DNA from: Pelecanus crispus
Taxonomy: Eukaryota; Chordata; Aves; Pelecaniformes; Pelecanidae
Direction of reading: 5' to 3'
Assembly: GCF_030463565.1 (NCBI RefSeq)
Contig: NC_134661.1
Location: forward strand, 8,084,542 to 8,148,541
Length of the DNA stretch: 64,000 nucleotides
Position 1 is the first letter of the stretch, and every line of letters starts with the position of its first letter. Both the position numbers and the translations under genes were made by a program. Below the pieces are notes generated by a model. The model saw only the letters and a list, made by a program, of their open reading frames with translations, was not told the origin of the DNA and ran no database searches. Below are positions 1 to 13,166 of the stretch, in pieces.

Positions 1-3000
1 GATCTTCTCGGTGCAGATTTCCTGTTGGCCTTCCATTGGCATGAGATCGATACAGAATCGAATTTGGGAAGGAAACAAAAAAACGTCTTGATACTAATAA
101 AGCAGTTCTAGCAGATGCAGACTCTTCTTTCTCTGTCCCCCTCAATGTCACTGTCAATAGTTGTCCAGCTGACAAAGTAAACGGCTGGGACGAAGGGCAG
201 CCTCGGAGGATGGCTCCTGCGTGGCTTTTTACTGATTTCATCGTCCACGGCGCTTTGGCTATTTGTTCGCAGATCCCTAAGTTCGAGCGCGATCTGTGGA
301 AGCCCCAGGATTGCCACAGAAGTGCGAGTTGCTCCCGTAAACCGCTGCTACTTAATAAGGACGAGGCAAAGCCAAACAGATCCTACGGATTACTGTCATC
401 GAAAGGCAGAGAAAAAGGGCAGAGGGGATGCTGCGGGCAGCATCATTATCAGTGGATTCTGAAGGCAACTGAGATTATTTACAGCCTCGTACATGTGTCT
501 GGTGATCCCAGAAACACTGCTGAAAGCCTCTGTACACCTAAAAGATGAAACGGCGTTTCCCATGCGGCAGGTCTGACCTTCCTCTCTGTGAAGGTAGCGA
601 ACCTTTGCGGTGATTAGTCAATTCAACTGGTAATGGAGGTGCTGAAAAGAGATGGGGAATAGCTATTATCTGTGTTTATCTAAGTAAGACATAATGTGTA
701 TTCCCCGGGTAAATGTCTCATGTTGCCAAATTTTTGCCTACAAATTGCTAAAACCGGTTATGCAAGCACGCTTGCAAATGCACACGACTCTAGGGAACGT
801 GCTTTTGTATAAAATAGCCCATTAATTTGAACAAGACGTTTTAAAGAGTTTTAGGCGATTTATTTCTCCGAGCTGAGCTGCTCTGATGTAACAAGTAGCA
901 GATGAGCAGATGTGCCGACGCTCGTTCTCGCGTACGGCGGATGGGCCTGAGAGGAGTCTCGGCTTGCGCCGACCTTGCGATCCCGCATAATGTCGGTCTC
1001 CTGGAGTAGAGACAGGGAGCCGAGTTGTAAGAACGCTCAGCAGCAGGCTTTCTAGTGCCTTGAATTTGCTAGCGATATGCAAAAAGCTCGGAGAATGTGC
1101 ATCGCTCGATAGGTTGAATTGCTCGGCCTATTTGTATAAGCTAATGAAGGAAAGCGCGGTGCGCAAACACGCACGCTCTTAAGCTCGGGTGCAGTCCAGA
1201 GAGCTTAGCTGTGTCCTGGCATCCCTTAGAGGTTGGTCAGAGTCGGTTGGCTTTCCGTGCGGATGCCAGCGACTACTTGGCGGTTTTGAAGTTAGGAGGT
1301 GTGTAAGCTGGTAAATTTGCTGGCTACTCGACATCGGTTCCTAACCTCCAGTTCTAAATAAAACTGGGTGCATGACGTACTGAGCTGGAAGGTGCCTTTT
1401 TGGTCTCTGAGAGTCACCTGGTCCCTGTCCTTGCTGCCTGGGCCGGCGGCATCAAGTACACCCAATCCATTCCCGACAGGCAGTCGTCAACTCTTTTAAA
1501 AACAGCCGTGACTGCCTTCAGCAATCTGTTTTGGTGTTTAACTTCTTTGTACTTGCATAAATCTGCCATGCTGTGGTTTAACCTGTTGCAGCTTGCCAGG
1601 TCTGTAACATATGTGCAGAACCATGTATTTTCTTTTCCTTTGCAGCTGCCTCTTACGTGTTTGAAGAGCGTTATCTTTTCCGCGTCCTCTCCCGCGTGAG
1701 CGAGCTCGGTTCGCTTAGTCTTTCTGCACAGGTTGTGTCTTTTCGGAGAGCACATGACTGCAGCGAACCGCGCCGAGGCACTGATCCAGCTGAGGAAGGA
1801 CACCTGGTTTTGACAGCTCTTGCCAGGTTGGTTTTCAGCCCGCGATGCCGCTTCGCTGTACGGTCCCAGCAGTGCTGGCACCAAGGCACGAGCAGGAGAT
1901 GGGTGACCGTTTCTCACTGCTTTAGCTGATCTCTCGACCCGCAGGTAAAGTTAGAACGGCTGTTCCAGGACTCCTTGATTAATGGTGATAGCTTGATACG
2001 AGGGGTGACGAAGTGGCCGGCTTGGCTGGGCTTGGCTTCGCAGGATGGTGGGTTGCTCGCTAGGCGTGCCTCCTTCTCATCGCAGCCGGCTGTACCGCGT
2101 GGTTTTATTGCAGATGGTTCAGCTTGTGCCAGTCTTGAAGAAGGCTAAGATAGGAACAGATTTGGTTTTGAAGATAGCGAAATAACTGGTGCGTAGCTAA
2201 CTCGTGATTATTGCTGCTCTTGGTGTTTTATAAGCACAAAAATATCAAATGCTGTACAGTTCAAGACTTATGATGTCGGGGGGAAGCAAGGTTAAATAGC
2301 ATCTCGCACCTTTCACTTCACATCTCATTATTCATTGCTAATAGAAGCCTAGACCATCTGTCTCCGCGCAGAACATTTGGATGTGACAGGCATAGTAGAT
2401 GTTACAAAACTTTCTCTTGGAGATGTTTATTTCTGGCGTGCTCGGCTCTCGGCGTCCCCGTGCCTCCTGCAGCTCCCTGGCTCTCACGGGAGAGTAAAGC
2501 ACGAGCTGGCGGCCGCTGCGGCGAACTAGTTGGGATGCCCCGCGCTTTCGGGGCTAGTGAGAGCTCTGAATGTTGCTTCCTTTCCTCTTAAATTCTCTTG
2601 ACTCGTAAACAACCTCCCAGAAAGCCCTGTGAATTCTTGCCGCCTATTGGAAACGTATGTCGGGCAGCCAGCTGTGTGTTTTCACCGGTACCCGGCAGGT
2701 AGTCTGGTTTTGTCCCGTAAAGGCGTTTCATCCTTCGGTGCTGGGTGTCTGTCCAAGGCTTTGGCAGAGGACACGGAATATCCTGTCAAGATTGCAGCGG
2801 CGTCGCGATCGTTAACCTTCGTTAAGAACTTGCTGCGGTTCCTGCTCCTGTTCCAGCCCCTGCCCTTCGGTCTGTCGGTACCACGCTGTCCGGGTGCCCC
2901 CGTCAGCGGGGTGAGGAGACGGGGCCAAAGGGTGCTTTGCCCTGCTCTATACTGCACACAGCGCTCCTGAGAATGCCGCCGCCTTGTTTTCCTACTGTTT

Positions 3001-6000
3001 TGCTGTGGAAATACTTAGAATATCAAATACACATCTTCCCTGGAGGGAAAGAACTGCTGCGGGATTTTTTTTTTTTTTTTTTCTGGTATTCTTTTATGTT
3101 TTCTTACTGCAGTGGCGACGAAAAATATCTGCTTGTTCCCATCAGTTAAACTGATGCTTGTAAAAGATTTAACAAACATTTCCTTTCCGCATGTTTATCA
3201 GGCTTGCGAATTTAAGCAGTAATCGGGAAAACGAAACGCAAAGGGTCGCGTTGATTGAGGAATCCCTTCTGTTCGGGTTTCGGACTTCTTGGTGGTCATG
3301 GTGCAATTCTGTTATTTTGTCAGTTTGCAGCTCATTTCCCCTTTCCTCTCCCAAGAAGAAAATAAAAGGGTGCAAAGTTGACTTTTTTTTTTTTTGCGGC
3401 TGTGTAATGACTGCAACATCTAATTCTGGACTCGTGTGGAGAAGTGAAGCCACCGAACCACGGTCCTGCTGAAAGCAGCAAAGGCGTACAAATGGTAAAG
3501 GAGCGGGGTCCGGCTGTCGCGCACGGCATCACGAGGAGCGCAGGCGGGTACCGGCATCGCGGAGCGGAGCTGCCGGAGCAAAGCACGTCTGCTGCGGTAA
3601 CAGCAGCCTGCAGCCGGGAGTGAGAGCCCGACTTTGCCACCTGAATCCGTATCGACGTGCGCTGTGTGCCTCAACGCGAGCAGTCGTGACGAAGGGCAGG
3701 GATCAATTTAAATGCGGAATAATGTAAGGCAAGAGTGCAGCGGGCTGGATGCTAAGGCTGGCTACTTAAGCAAGGAGATGATGGATTCCGGCAGAATCCC
3801 TTTTCCTCACTTTCTGAAGGCGGTTTAGGGAAGACGGTCTTCCTAAGGGGATTGAGGTCATCGCTCTTCGCCTTTTAAGAGCCGGTGCCTCTCGGACACT
3901 TTATCTTATGAATGACACGGTGTTCAGTCAAGGGGTTCTGCTGACAGCATGAGCCACACGGGCACGGTTCGGTTTGTGAACATCAGCAGAATCTGAGATT
4001 GAAATACCACCGTAGCGTTTCTGATTTAGTCATGGAATGTAAAGAATTTTCAACCGTAAATGTATTGGGTTTTGAAGTATTTTTATCCTCTGCAGAGTTT
4101 TAACTTAGATGGCAATGGGATATCAGTATTCATTTTAAAGAATTTTTTCCGGAAGGTATTTTTCCTATTTTTGCCGGTCTGATGATGTTCGCATTCAGTT
4201 TTTCTGCTATCAATAACCGTAGAAACACTCCTAGCAGAGTTTGCAGAAAGTGCTTTGTCTGTGCTTTACTCCCCCGGTATTTATTGGCTGACGCTATAAC
4301 ACGATTATTTTTCTGTGTCCCTGTTAAAAATACCGCTTTGAAAGGTACTATCCCGAGATGCAAAATCTGCAGTTTTCTTCCACCGGTGAATTTGTAGGAG
4401 AAAAACTGTTTTTATTGCAGGTAGCCGATTTGAAAATTATTCCTTTGGAAGTTGAAGATTAAGGAGCATTGCGTGGTTTTTATATTTATGAAAGATAGGT
4501 CTCAGATATGTGATGAAACGGTAGTAATATTTCCTTTGAGGTAACGTATGCGATCGACACAGTTTATTTCAGGCCAAGTAAGAACTACTACGCTGCAAAG
4601 CTGGACTCGTACTGCTCAGTCTTCATTGCTGCTAAATTCCCCGTAAGCGCCGCCTGGATGGCTAGAGCACCTCTCGTTCCCTTGTTCTGCAGGAGGCTGA
4701 GCCGCTGCAGAAAACGCGATGTTTTCCCAGAAAACGAAACATTTGAGCCGTTGCGGTGGGAGCAGCTGGCACAGTCACTGGAGTTTTCTACTTTCCAATG
4801 TAGGTAGGTTAGGTGTAAGCGTGAGGCGGATGCCTTTTTAACCGCTGAAAAAACACAGCAGTTTTGCAACCTGCTGAGCTGCTCCTGCGCGTTGGAACAA
4901 GCAGGGATTGAACAAAATGGGATTGAAATTCCCGGTCTGCGATCTCGCTCTTGTGGGTGGCCCCTCTTGGTCCTCTTACCCTAGACTCTCATGAACGGGA
5001 GAGAAACCTGGGTTGTATTTCTCAAGCGATGATTTTGTCAGCATAAGTCTCATTCCGAGATAAGCGTTTTTAATAAGCCTAGCAGCGCTACGTCGCTGGC
5101 CTGCCCTTCTGGACGAGAGTCGCCCAAGGTGCGTCATTTAGCCAGAGGTTCTGCAAACCGTGGCCCGGCTCCACGCAGCCGGGAACGGCTCCGTTCACGT
5201 GGGTAGCAGGAGGGACGTCCCATCTGTTTGAGGAAGGGGTCGCTCCTGAGGAAGGTTATTAGATCAGATGAAGTTCTAGAGTAGGCTTTCAAGCAGGATT
5301 TGAAATTCTGGAATGACTTAATTTGGTTATGCTCGCAAAAGGTGGTAGGAGAGAGAAGTTTTAATGGGACACGAAACAAGTTGCTTAACTTCCCATCTGC
5401 AATGAATCTCTATTGGCAATACATGCCTTTGAGCAGTGTATTTGGCCACTGAGCTGGAAAATTGTTATCATTTGTGGAAAGGCTATTTTTAGTCGGTAAC
5501 ATCTGTGGAACACCATTTCCTCAAACTTTTGCTGTCTTTTGACAAGTCAGCCAGATGTGACTCACTTGAGCATATTGGATGGGGAGGAAAAAACAAAGCG
5601 TTGTGTTTACCAGAAATGCAAACATGACCTTTATTGGATGAAGGCAGCCTTTATTCCCATCCCGTGGAAAAGGCACTAAGAAAAGATTGATTTTCATCAT
5701 TGGTATTAAACATCCTTACCGTTCCGTATTCTGGTGTAATGCTCTTGCGGAAGCCATGTTGAACAGGCTTCTGCAGAAATCCAATTTTCTCCCTCCTGAT
5801 TTCAAAACTGAAGGGGAAGGTGGCCGACGACTACGTTCCGCTTCTCACCCCGTGCGTCGCCTTCTGCAACAAGGCTCGCTTGAGCCGCGGTTTTGGCTCT
5901 GCCTTGGGAAGCTGTTCTCACCTCGGCGATGGGTCTTACATTTTCCGCAGTGTCCGGCCCTGGCAGCGGCACGTTTCTGCTCGACTCGGAGTTGCGGAGA

Positions 6001-6330
6001 GCCCCTTGCTTCAGCGAGACGTGGGCTTTCGGTTTCTGTCTGTGTCACGGATGACAACTCCTTGCAGGACAACTAGTGAGGGAGCTGTTGAGCATTATTG
6101 GCTTTTTATGAATGATGAACGCGTCTTCTCTCCACTGTTTGGACATCTCCGGTTCGGAGATTGTCACGGTTTCAGAGTTGTGTTAACATCATTTACTGAA
6201 GTTGGCGCTTGGCTCGGCAGCTCTTCAGCTCCAAGCCCTTTTGCACCACAGCCAGCTGCGTGTCGGAGGGCCCTGCTGTCATCACGCGTGTCCTGCGTGG
6301 GAGGAGATCGGCTCCTACTTCTCCCATGTA
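1..6330. other. CADM1 intron 1, left part (unique sequence)
   Basis: I see no credible exon or RNA gene here. Open frames are short (171 codons at most), overlap on both strands and match no family I know. Homopolymer T runs lie at 3065-3082 and 3383-3395. Placement in CADM1 intron 1 is inferred from the absence of any other gene between here and exon 2 and from the very large first intron usual in this gene. An intergenic position upstream of a nearer, unrecognised exon 1 cannot be excluded. Confidence 0.6.
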
Positions 6331-6741
6331 GTTAGCGATAGGACGAGAGGAAATGGGCTTAAGCTGTGCCAGGGGAGGCTTAGGTTGGATATTAGGAAAA
6401 ATTTCTTTACGGAAAGGGTGGTCAAGCATTGGAACAGGCTGCCCAGAGAGGTGGGGGAGTCCCCATCCCTGGAAGTGTTCCAAAAACGGGCAGAGGTGGC
6501 ACTTGGGGACATGGTTGAGTCTGGTCTACCCTTGATTGGTTTAGTGTGGACTTGGTAGTGTAGGTTAATGGTTGAACTGGATGATCTTAAAGGGCTTTTC
6601 CAACCTAAACGATTCAATGATTCTATGGTTTAGTCTAGTCTAGCCTTGATTGGTTTAGAGTGGACTTGGTAGTGTGGGTTAATGGTTGGACTGGATGATC
6701 TTAAAGGTCTTTTCCAACCTAAACGATTCGATCATTCTATG
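6331..6741 (+). repeat. CR1 LINE 3' end with duplicated tail
   Basis: This is a 5'-truncated CR1 retrotransposon. It starts at the GATAGGACGAGAGG block, runs through the conserved stretch encoding the very end of ORF2 and the 3' UTR (AACAGGCTGCCCAGAGAGGT, GGAAGTGTTC) and ends in the ATTCTATG-type terminus. It is unusual in having two copies of the last 114 bp: unit 1 is 6511-6624 and unit 2 is 6625-6738, followed by ATG. No reverse transcriptase domain remains. Over about 260 bases it differs from the copy at 17365 at only about nine positions by hand alignment, so both look fairly young. CR1 does not make target-site duplications, and none was seen. Confidence 0.95.
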
Positions 6742-8136
6742 AAGCGGCTTGCAGCTTTGAGGCGCTACTGAGTAGGAGCAGGACCTCAACTGGAGGTCTC
6801 AAAACCAGGTCTGGCTTCAAACCAGCTGCTAGCCGCTACCGTCGCAAACAGATTTAAGTAACTTTTGAAGTTTGATAGTGCAAGTTAACTTACAGCAATA
6901 TATTAATCCCTTGCTTCCGGCCCTCGTGCAGGCGCCCAAAGAGGAGGACAAGCCCTGGAAGCTTGTGGCAGCTCTTTGAGAATGTTTGGCGCGGTTTTGG
7001 TAGTCCCGGTACGGTCTCTGAACCGCTGCGGGCTGAAGCGGCGTCAGCGCAGCAGACTACGCGAACCGAACGGTGCGTTTTACCGCATGGAAGAACGCGC
7101 GGAGTTAAGGGCGTCTTATCCTTTAACGCAGCTTAGTCAAAGCGAATAAGCCCCGAGAAAATATTACCTGCCAGGCTTCAGCTGGCGTGTTAGAACAGGA
7201 GTCAGACCTTGACATTTGATGTCTCTGAAACAGGTTTTGGCTTAAATTCGGTTGTTTACTACTGCAGTCAGGAGCAGATCTGTTAGACAGGGCTAATTAT
7301 ATGTGCATGTTCCAAAATCATTTGGAAACCGTAACATTTGTTGCTTTTCAAATGCTTTAAAATATGCAAATATTTCATACAATGAAGAGAACTGATTTTT
7401 GCCGGAATCCACAAACGGCGTTAAAGCAAAACGCGATTTTTTGGTTTTTTTAGATGTGGCCCAAAGCGAAGCCATGCTGTCCCCTGAAAAGAGAGGGGAG
7501 GAGGACGGGGAGGGTCCCTGTCGGTGCCGTTTGCTGCAAATGTGTGTAATCCCAGCTGAAAACTGAGCAGGCGGAGCATTTGTTTACTCTCCTCTCTAGG
7601 AGTTTGTTAAACGAGCAGTGGGAAGGTTACCAAGAAACACTTCCAATTACAGATGAAATGACGTGCGGTGGCATTTCTCCGGGCGGTCGGGCTGCTCTGC
7701 GGTGCTGCACATCAGCTGCACCGTGCGGTCCGTGCACGGAGCCGAAGTCGGCACCACCACTAGCGGCGCTTACCACCTCTAACATCTCAAATGGAAATTC
7801 TTCCAATTGCAATGTTTTAAACGTTCTAATTACCGGGCGTTTAGCTGGTGCTGCTTGGATGTTGGGTGTGTTGAGGGCAACCGCAACTGGCTTCTCCGCT
7901 GAGCGGGAGCACGCAGCCTGGCTTTCTCTTCCCTTGCGCCTTGCACGGTTTTGCAGGCAATCTGTAGGCTTGGGGGCTTCGGAATGTCCTGCTGAGGGTC
8001 CGACCTCCCCAAAGCCCGTGGCTGGAAAAGACTCCGACTTTGCATCATGGGCGCTGGGATCTGGAAGCATTTCCTTTGGGGCAAAAGGTGTCACAGGAGA
8101 AAACCTCCTGAAGAGCTGTCGGTGCGGTCGGAGTCG

Positions 8137-8456
8137 CTGGGGCCTTGCATATTTTAAGTCTGGGTAATTTTTTAAAAGCCTCCTTATTTTGTTTGTTTCT
8201 TTGCTGGAAACCATGTCTATCTGCCAACCTTTCCCAAATGTCATGATGTAATTATTTTAACAGGCAGTCTGTGCTCCTTTATTTGGGGGATATTAACCTT
8301 TCTAAACAAAAGAAATGTTAATATACATTGGAGACGCAGCTAATGGGATTTCATTTTTCTTATTAGAACAGGCTTGAGTTCTCTTTTTAAATTATTGTAA
8401 AAGAATTCAGCAAGTCAAGTAATTGCCTTCAGCTAATCCATGATAGCAAATTTGAA
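8137..8456. other. AT-rich, CpG-poor block (possible conserved non-coding element)
   Basis: One CpG is present in 320 bp (8335), whereas neighbouring sequence has one every few tens of bases. The block is AT-rich with several TAAT and ATTA cores, and has no repeat-element signature or open frame. Low-CpG islands of this kind in a CpG-rich avian intron can be ancient conserved enhancers. Conservation itself cannot be seen from one sequence. Confidence 0.3.
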
Positions 8457-11194
8457 CGCGAATATCCAGATCCTTCTGTATGGATTGCAAAAAGTAATGT
8501 GATTTCTTGGGGTTTTTTATTTGCTTTGGCTAAACAGTGTTGAAGGATGGTATAAATTCATTGAATTCGGAACAAAGGCAATGCTAATTATTAATGCGCT
8601 AAGTTCTGATACGCTATGAGACGCGCTGTTTAATTTGCAAAGCCTGTTGTGGCCTATTTATATTTCATTGCGTACCGATTCAAAGTTTGTGTTTGTATGA
8701 GGTTCAGTAGCTTTCCCCGATAGCCTTGAAATTTCAGCTGGATTTATGCGCTTTGCCTGCTGGCGTGCAGGCGCCCGGCGGACGGGGTGAAGGGCTCTCC
8801 GCTTCGGAAGGATGCGGCTGTTTCTGGCTCCTCGGACACCGCGAGTCACCTGCTGGGGACGTGCCTCTTGCCCCCTAAATTGGGAAACGGAGCGACTCGA
8901 GCAGGGAGCGCGCTGCTAGCTGGCTGCGCGGGTGCGGGCGTGTTTGTGTGCGTTTGGATAATGTTTTACAGAGCTTGGCTCAAGCTGACTGTATTAATTG
9001 AAAGTTTATATATGTGCAATCTATACTTAAGCTGTTTGCTGCTTACCAAACAGCCGTTTGGCTTGCAGTGTTATTTTTTGCGGTGCAAACACCATTGCTT
9101 TTATGAGCTGATGCTGCATTTAAAGTCGTTCTTCTTCCCCCATAGTGCCTTGCAGTTGGAATGCGTCGAGATAAATATCCCAGACTCTAAAGGATTTATC
9201 TTTCAATCTTGATTTTAAACGAATATTTCCAAGCACTCTAATCACCTTGCTTTATCTGCAGCGAACCTAATGTATTTTGCAGCGCTGTAACTGCTTCAGC
9301 ACCTCTGCTGAAGTTACAAAGGAGCAATGCTTACAGTTAACAAATACATAATAGAATTTAATATAACCCCTCGGTGCATAAAGGGGGATAAGTGGAAAGC
9401 GAAGTTGATTGCACGTCTGGAAGAATATTTGTGCCTGATTTATGTTCTAATTTTGGAGTTGGTTTTTCTTCGTGATAGTAAAATGTCACGTTAGCGTGGC
9501 CCTTTTCGTCTGATACACCGAAAACAAATACCGGTGCCGAGACTGTCGTTGGGGCTTTCCTGAACTTCATAATCTGATGACTTTCTTACAGCGTAGCCTT
9601 GGTTAAAGTAAGCTTTCTTCGTGCATTTTTTAAGAAATATTTGAGGAGTGTTTTCCTTCCTTATCAGCTGCTCGGGGAGCTCTGCCTGCAGTAGCTGATC
9701 CTGGCATTACAACGTTGGGATGTTGCTTAGAGGTTGAAACAAAGCAGCCTCCAAAGCCTGAAGACTGCTGAGCTGTCAAGCGCATAGCACTGTTTAAATA
9801 CACAGGTGGAGGTATTTCTTCGCGGCACTTGCATCAGCTTTTTGCTATAGATCAAGCCGCACGGTTGAAATCAGCGCTGTGGGCTCCTCGGTGCCGTGAC
9901 CCGCGGTTTGAAACTCCAGGCTTGCCCAAAGGTTCAGCTGTGACTACCCCACGGGAGAGCTGCTGACGGGAAGCTCCGGAGAGCCGATCTTCGGCGTTGG
10001 AGACCGCTTTGGAACTAGTTATGACGTACAGGAATTGATAATTCATCTTGTGTCCGTAGGAGGAAAACGAGTATTAAATTTGATGAGTAAATGACAGGTT
10101 TCAGCCTGGTAATTTGCAGTCTTTATTAACAAACTTGTACAACTTACCAATAATACTAGAAGCCTCTTTATTTGGGCAACTTTATTGCAGCTGGAATAAT
10201 TTTTTTTCCCCAGGAAAAGCAGCGCTGGCATTCTTGAGTGAAGCTCATTAAGGCTCTAGGATCCATTTCACTTCTGCACGGTGCCCTTCTCTAGTTATAT
10301 GCCACGGATGAGTCATGAGCTTGTTTTGATTCCCAGTAGTTCTCTGCATGCTTTGCCAAATCCCCCAAGATTTCTTTTTGAGATGGTACTCGGTGGTTAA
10401 CCACGACTTCAAGCCTGTCCACAGATTTTATGTGGGATTTTTGGGTTTCTATCAGGCGGTGGTATGAAACATGCTGCGGAGAAAATAGTAGCCGTATGTA
10501 GAGTACTCCTGTCAAAAGTTGGGAGAAGCTGCGGAGCGAAGCGTTCCGAAGCCTCGTTCAAGTTTACTTGGATCCGCGGTGCTGACGTGCTGAAGGCGCT
10601 GCAGCGAGCCACTTACGGGGACCGAACTTCCCCCTAGCCGCGCGGCTTTGGGAGCGGGGTGGATTATTGCTGGCATGCCTTCGGACCGTGCCGGGAGGTC
10701 ACAAAACGAACCGTCACCAGGCAGTTAATTCGCTTGGCTGGGCAGGGACGCGTCGTAGGTGTCGGGAGGATTTCACCGGGGAAGAGGCTTGCTGGTAACG
10801 TTTGGGAAAAGCAGGGAGGCCGCGGGCTGCTGACGGCCTGATAGCGCGAGGAGAACACGGAGAAGATTTATTATGCAAACTTGCAGTTTAGAGTTTCATT
10901 GCGCTCGCTTGGGATGATGCTGTTAAAAGTTGTGCTGCTTTTGTAGATAAACGCCAAGACATCCGCTTTCAACTTCACATTCCTTAACCTTGTTTTATTC
11001 CTTGCTGAGTGCTGACACTTTCAAGGCAGATGACGATCAGACTAAATTTAGCAGCGAGTGAAGCCCCCTATTCCTCCTTCCCCCCCACACACTACCCATG
11101 CCAGGCGTAGCGTCTGTATCCTTTTGATTAGCTTTGCCCTTGGTTTCTGCTTCAGATGTGAAGTTTTGCAAAGCAATGCTGACAAGAAGCCTAA

Positions 11195-11215
11195 TTTTTT
11201 TTTTTTTTTTTTTTT
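11195..11215. repeat. T21 homopolymer run
   Basis: An uninterrupted run of 21 T. No CR1 or other retroelement body is attached on either side, so it is a simple repeat rather than a recognisable poly(A) tail. Its length is likely polymorphic. Confidence 0.95.
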
Positions 11216-12861
11216 ATTAGCTGAGCCCTTAGCAGAACCGTAGCTGTCCCATCACTAAGCCGGTGCTGGTTTGGGAAGCTGCGGTGCCTACAGCCCTGTG
11301 CCAATGGCTCACCGCAGCACGGGTGAGACAGCAGAGTGGCCCGGAAGAGAGGTTATGGTCTACTCTGGGTCTTCATCCATGCGAGTTAACCATTTCTTGC
11401 TATATGCGTTAGCAGCGTGCTGGGGAAGGGTGCCAGATGTAGATGGGACTCTTGAGGTCGGCTTCGGTCCTTTCCAGATGTGAATCCGTGGACAAACTGC
11501 TTCCCGCCTCAGGCTGCGCCCTGCTCTCTGCTTGTCCGTCATCTTACTCGGGACTCGTGGTCGGATTGTACTTCAGGGAGGTGGTTTTTCTGTACATCTC
11601 AGTACAGGATGGATCCGCTGATCTCGGGAACTTTCATAACCAGTAATCACGAGCATCAGGCGCCTGGTTACGGTGTTGACAAACTGCGCGCATGCTGGTC
11701 CTCGCCGCTCCTCTGAGAACCCCTCCTCGGATGTTCCCCGACTGATTTAGTCCCATGGTTGGCTGGTTGAGCAGAGGTTAGTTATTTTGCTATGTTGCGA
11801 TGGCTATTGAAACCTGAGCCCTCCGGAGAAGGAATTTTTTTAAGGCAGTTGAACCGCAAGTCTTCTCTTTGCATGTGGACAAGCAAATGAATTGACCCTT
11901 GCTAGTTGCAAGCTCTGCTCCAAATAGAGGGATTGCAGCTGCTTCGTCCGCTCCTGGGAGCGGGCAGATAAAGAGGGGGGATGTGTAAAGGGGGATACCC
12001 AAACTCCCCCTTGTGCCACTGGAAAGGGAAACTCGGGCGTCTTGAGATGACGTGCGCAAGTTGGGTCATCTCATTCCATTGCAAGGGAGCGTTGGGAAAG
12101 ATTTTGTTCACAGCTGGCTGGTCCTTTCCAAAGAGACCCTGACGAATTGTTGCCGCAGCTGACCGCACCGTCTGTCCAGCGAAGGGCCGGTATCTCCGCT
12201 CGGCCCTCCCAGCTCTCCGCTTGATTGTTCATTGTTCTCCAGCCTTTCATCTAGCACCAGTTGGTTTGCATTTCTAATAAGGAGAAATTGGTGGCAGATC
12301 AGGAGTAAATAAGCCCTATCGCTTGTGAAATTAAGCCCTCTTGAGTGTTAAAATGCTGCTTAGATGGCAAGCATGCATTTCTATTCTTAGGCTTAAATAC
12401 GCAGCTGAAAAGTGAGCCTTGCTGTCCTGTTGTCCTCTCCTGTAGCCACTTGAACTTGCATGCCTCTGTCTTGGAGTAAAAGGCACCCCTGTAAATGCCG
12501 TAACTTTCGTACGGCGCAGAGGAAAGGCAAGGCCAGATGTCAGCTGCCATCGCGGCTGGCACGAAGCCGTTCTGCCGTCGATTACGACGTGCCGGATGCC
12601 AGCAAGTTCCTTGGGTGAGCAAAAAACGCTTCCAGCAAGTGCTGGGGCGACCGGGAGAACCCTGCAAGGGAAGGTAGGTTGGGTTTGCAGAGGTGCGAGG
12701 GTGAGTTCCTCTGTCATCGATGGCAAATGTCGTGCTGCTGCTCAATGCCTGGCTAAGACATTTCGGGTGCCGTGGCCGAAAGGCGCACTGGAAACTTTCT
12801 CGTTAAATAAAATGGCACTTTGCATATGCCATTAAGCTTTTTGCTTTTTTAAAAAAAAACG

Positions 12862-13166
12862 CTTGCCTGTGCTCCCTGCTTTTGACACAAAAGGGATGTA
12901 TGTAGTGGTATTTCAAATTGGGATTGAAACTGGAATTTCCCCAACCCAATCTCATTTCCTTATTACTATTTAGAAGGAAATGATGGCTTCTGTAAATTCT
13001 CTAACACAATTGCTATGTTTTTTTAGCTACTGCTACACTGATAACATTCTTGAGCAAAACATAGGAGTGGCTCTCCAGTATGATAAATTGGCACTGTGTT
13101 TTAGGTCCTCTATGAGCTTTGTTCCCAAGTAATCAAATTAATCTTCTATTATAGCATGGTAAAACT
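12862..13166. other. 305-bp CpG-free AT-rich block (possible conserved non-coding element)
   Basis: No CpG occurs between 12862 and 13166, flanked by CpG-rich DNA. The block is AT-rich, complex rather than simple-repeat, and carries homeodomain-type cores such as AATCAAATTAAT near 13131. It contains no open frame of note and no recognised transposon. A functional non-coding element is inferred only from its composition. Confidence 0.35.

Noticed and set aside
1625..1693. Pyrimidine tract with CTTTGCAG acceptor (1644) and CGC|GTGAGC donor, suggesting a small exon
   Set aside because: The signals are common by chance in a 57-kb intron, and the enclosed sequence has no recognisable coding content.
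5820..6335. 171-codon + strand frame ending just before the CR1 copy
   Set aside because: Overlapped by another + frame of 129 codons and an antisense frame; composition is random-like with no domain.
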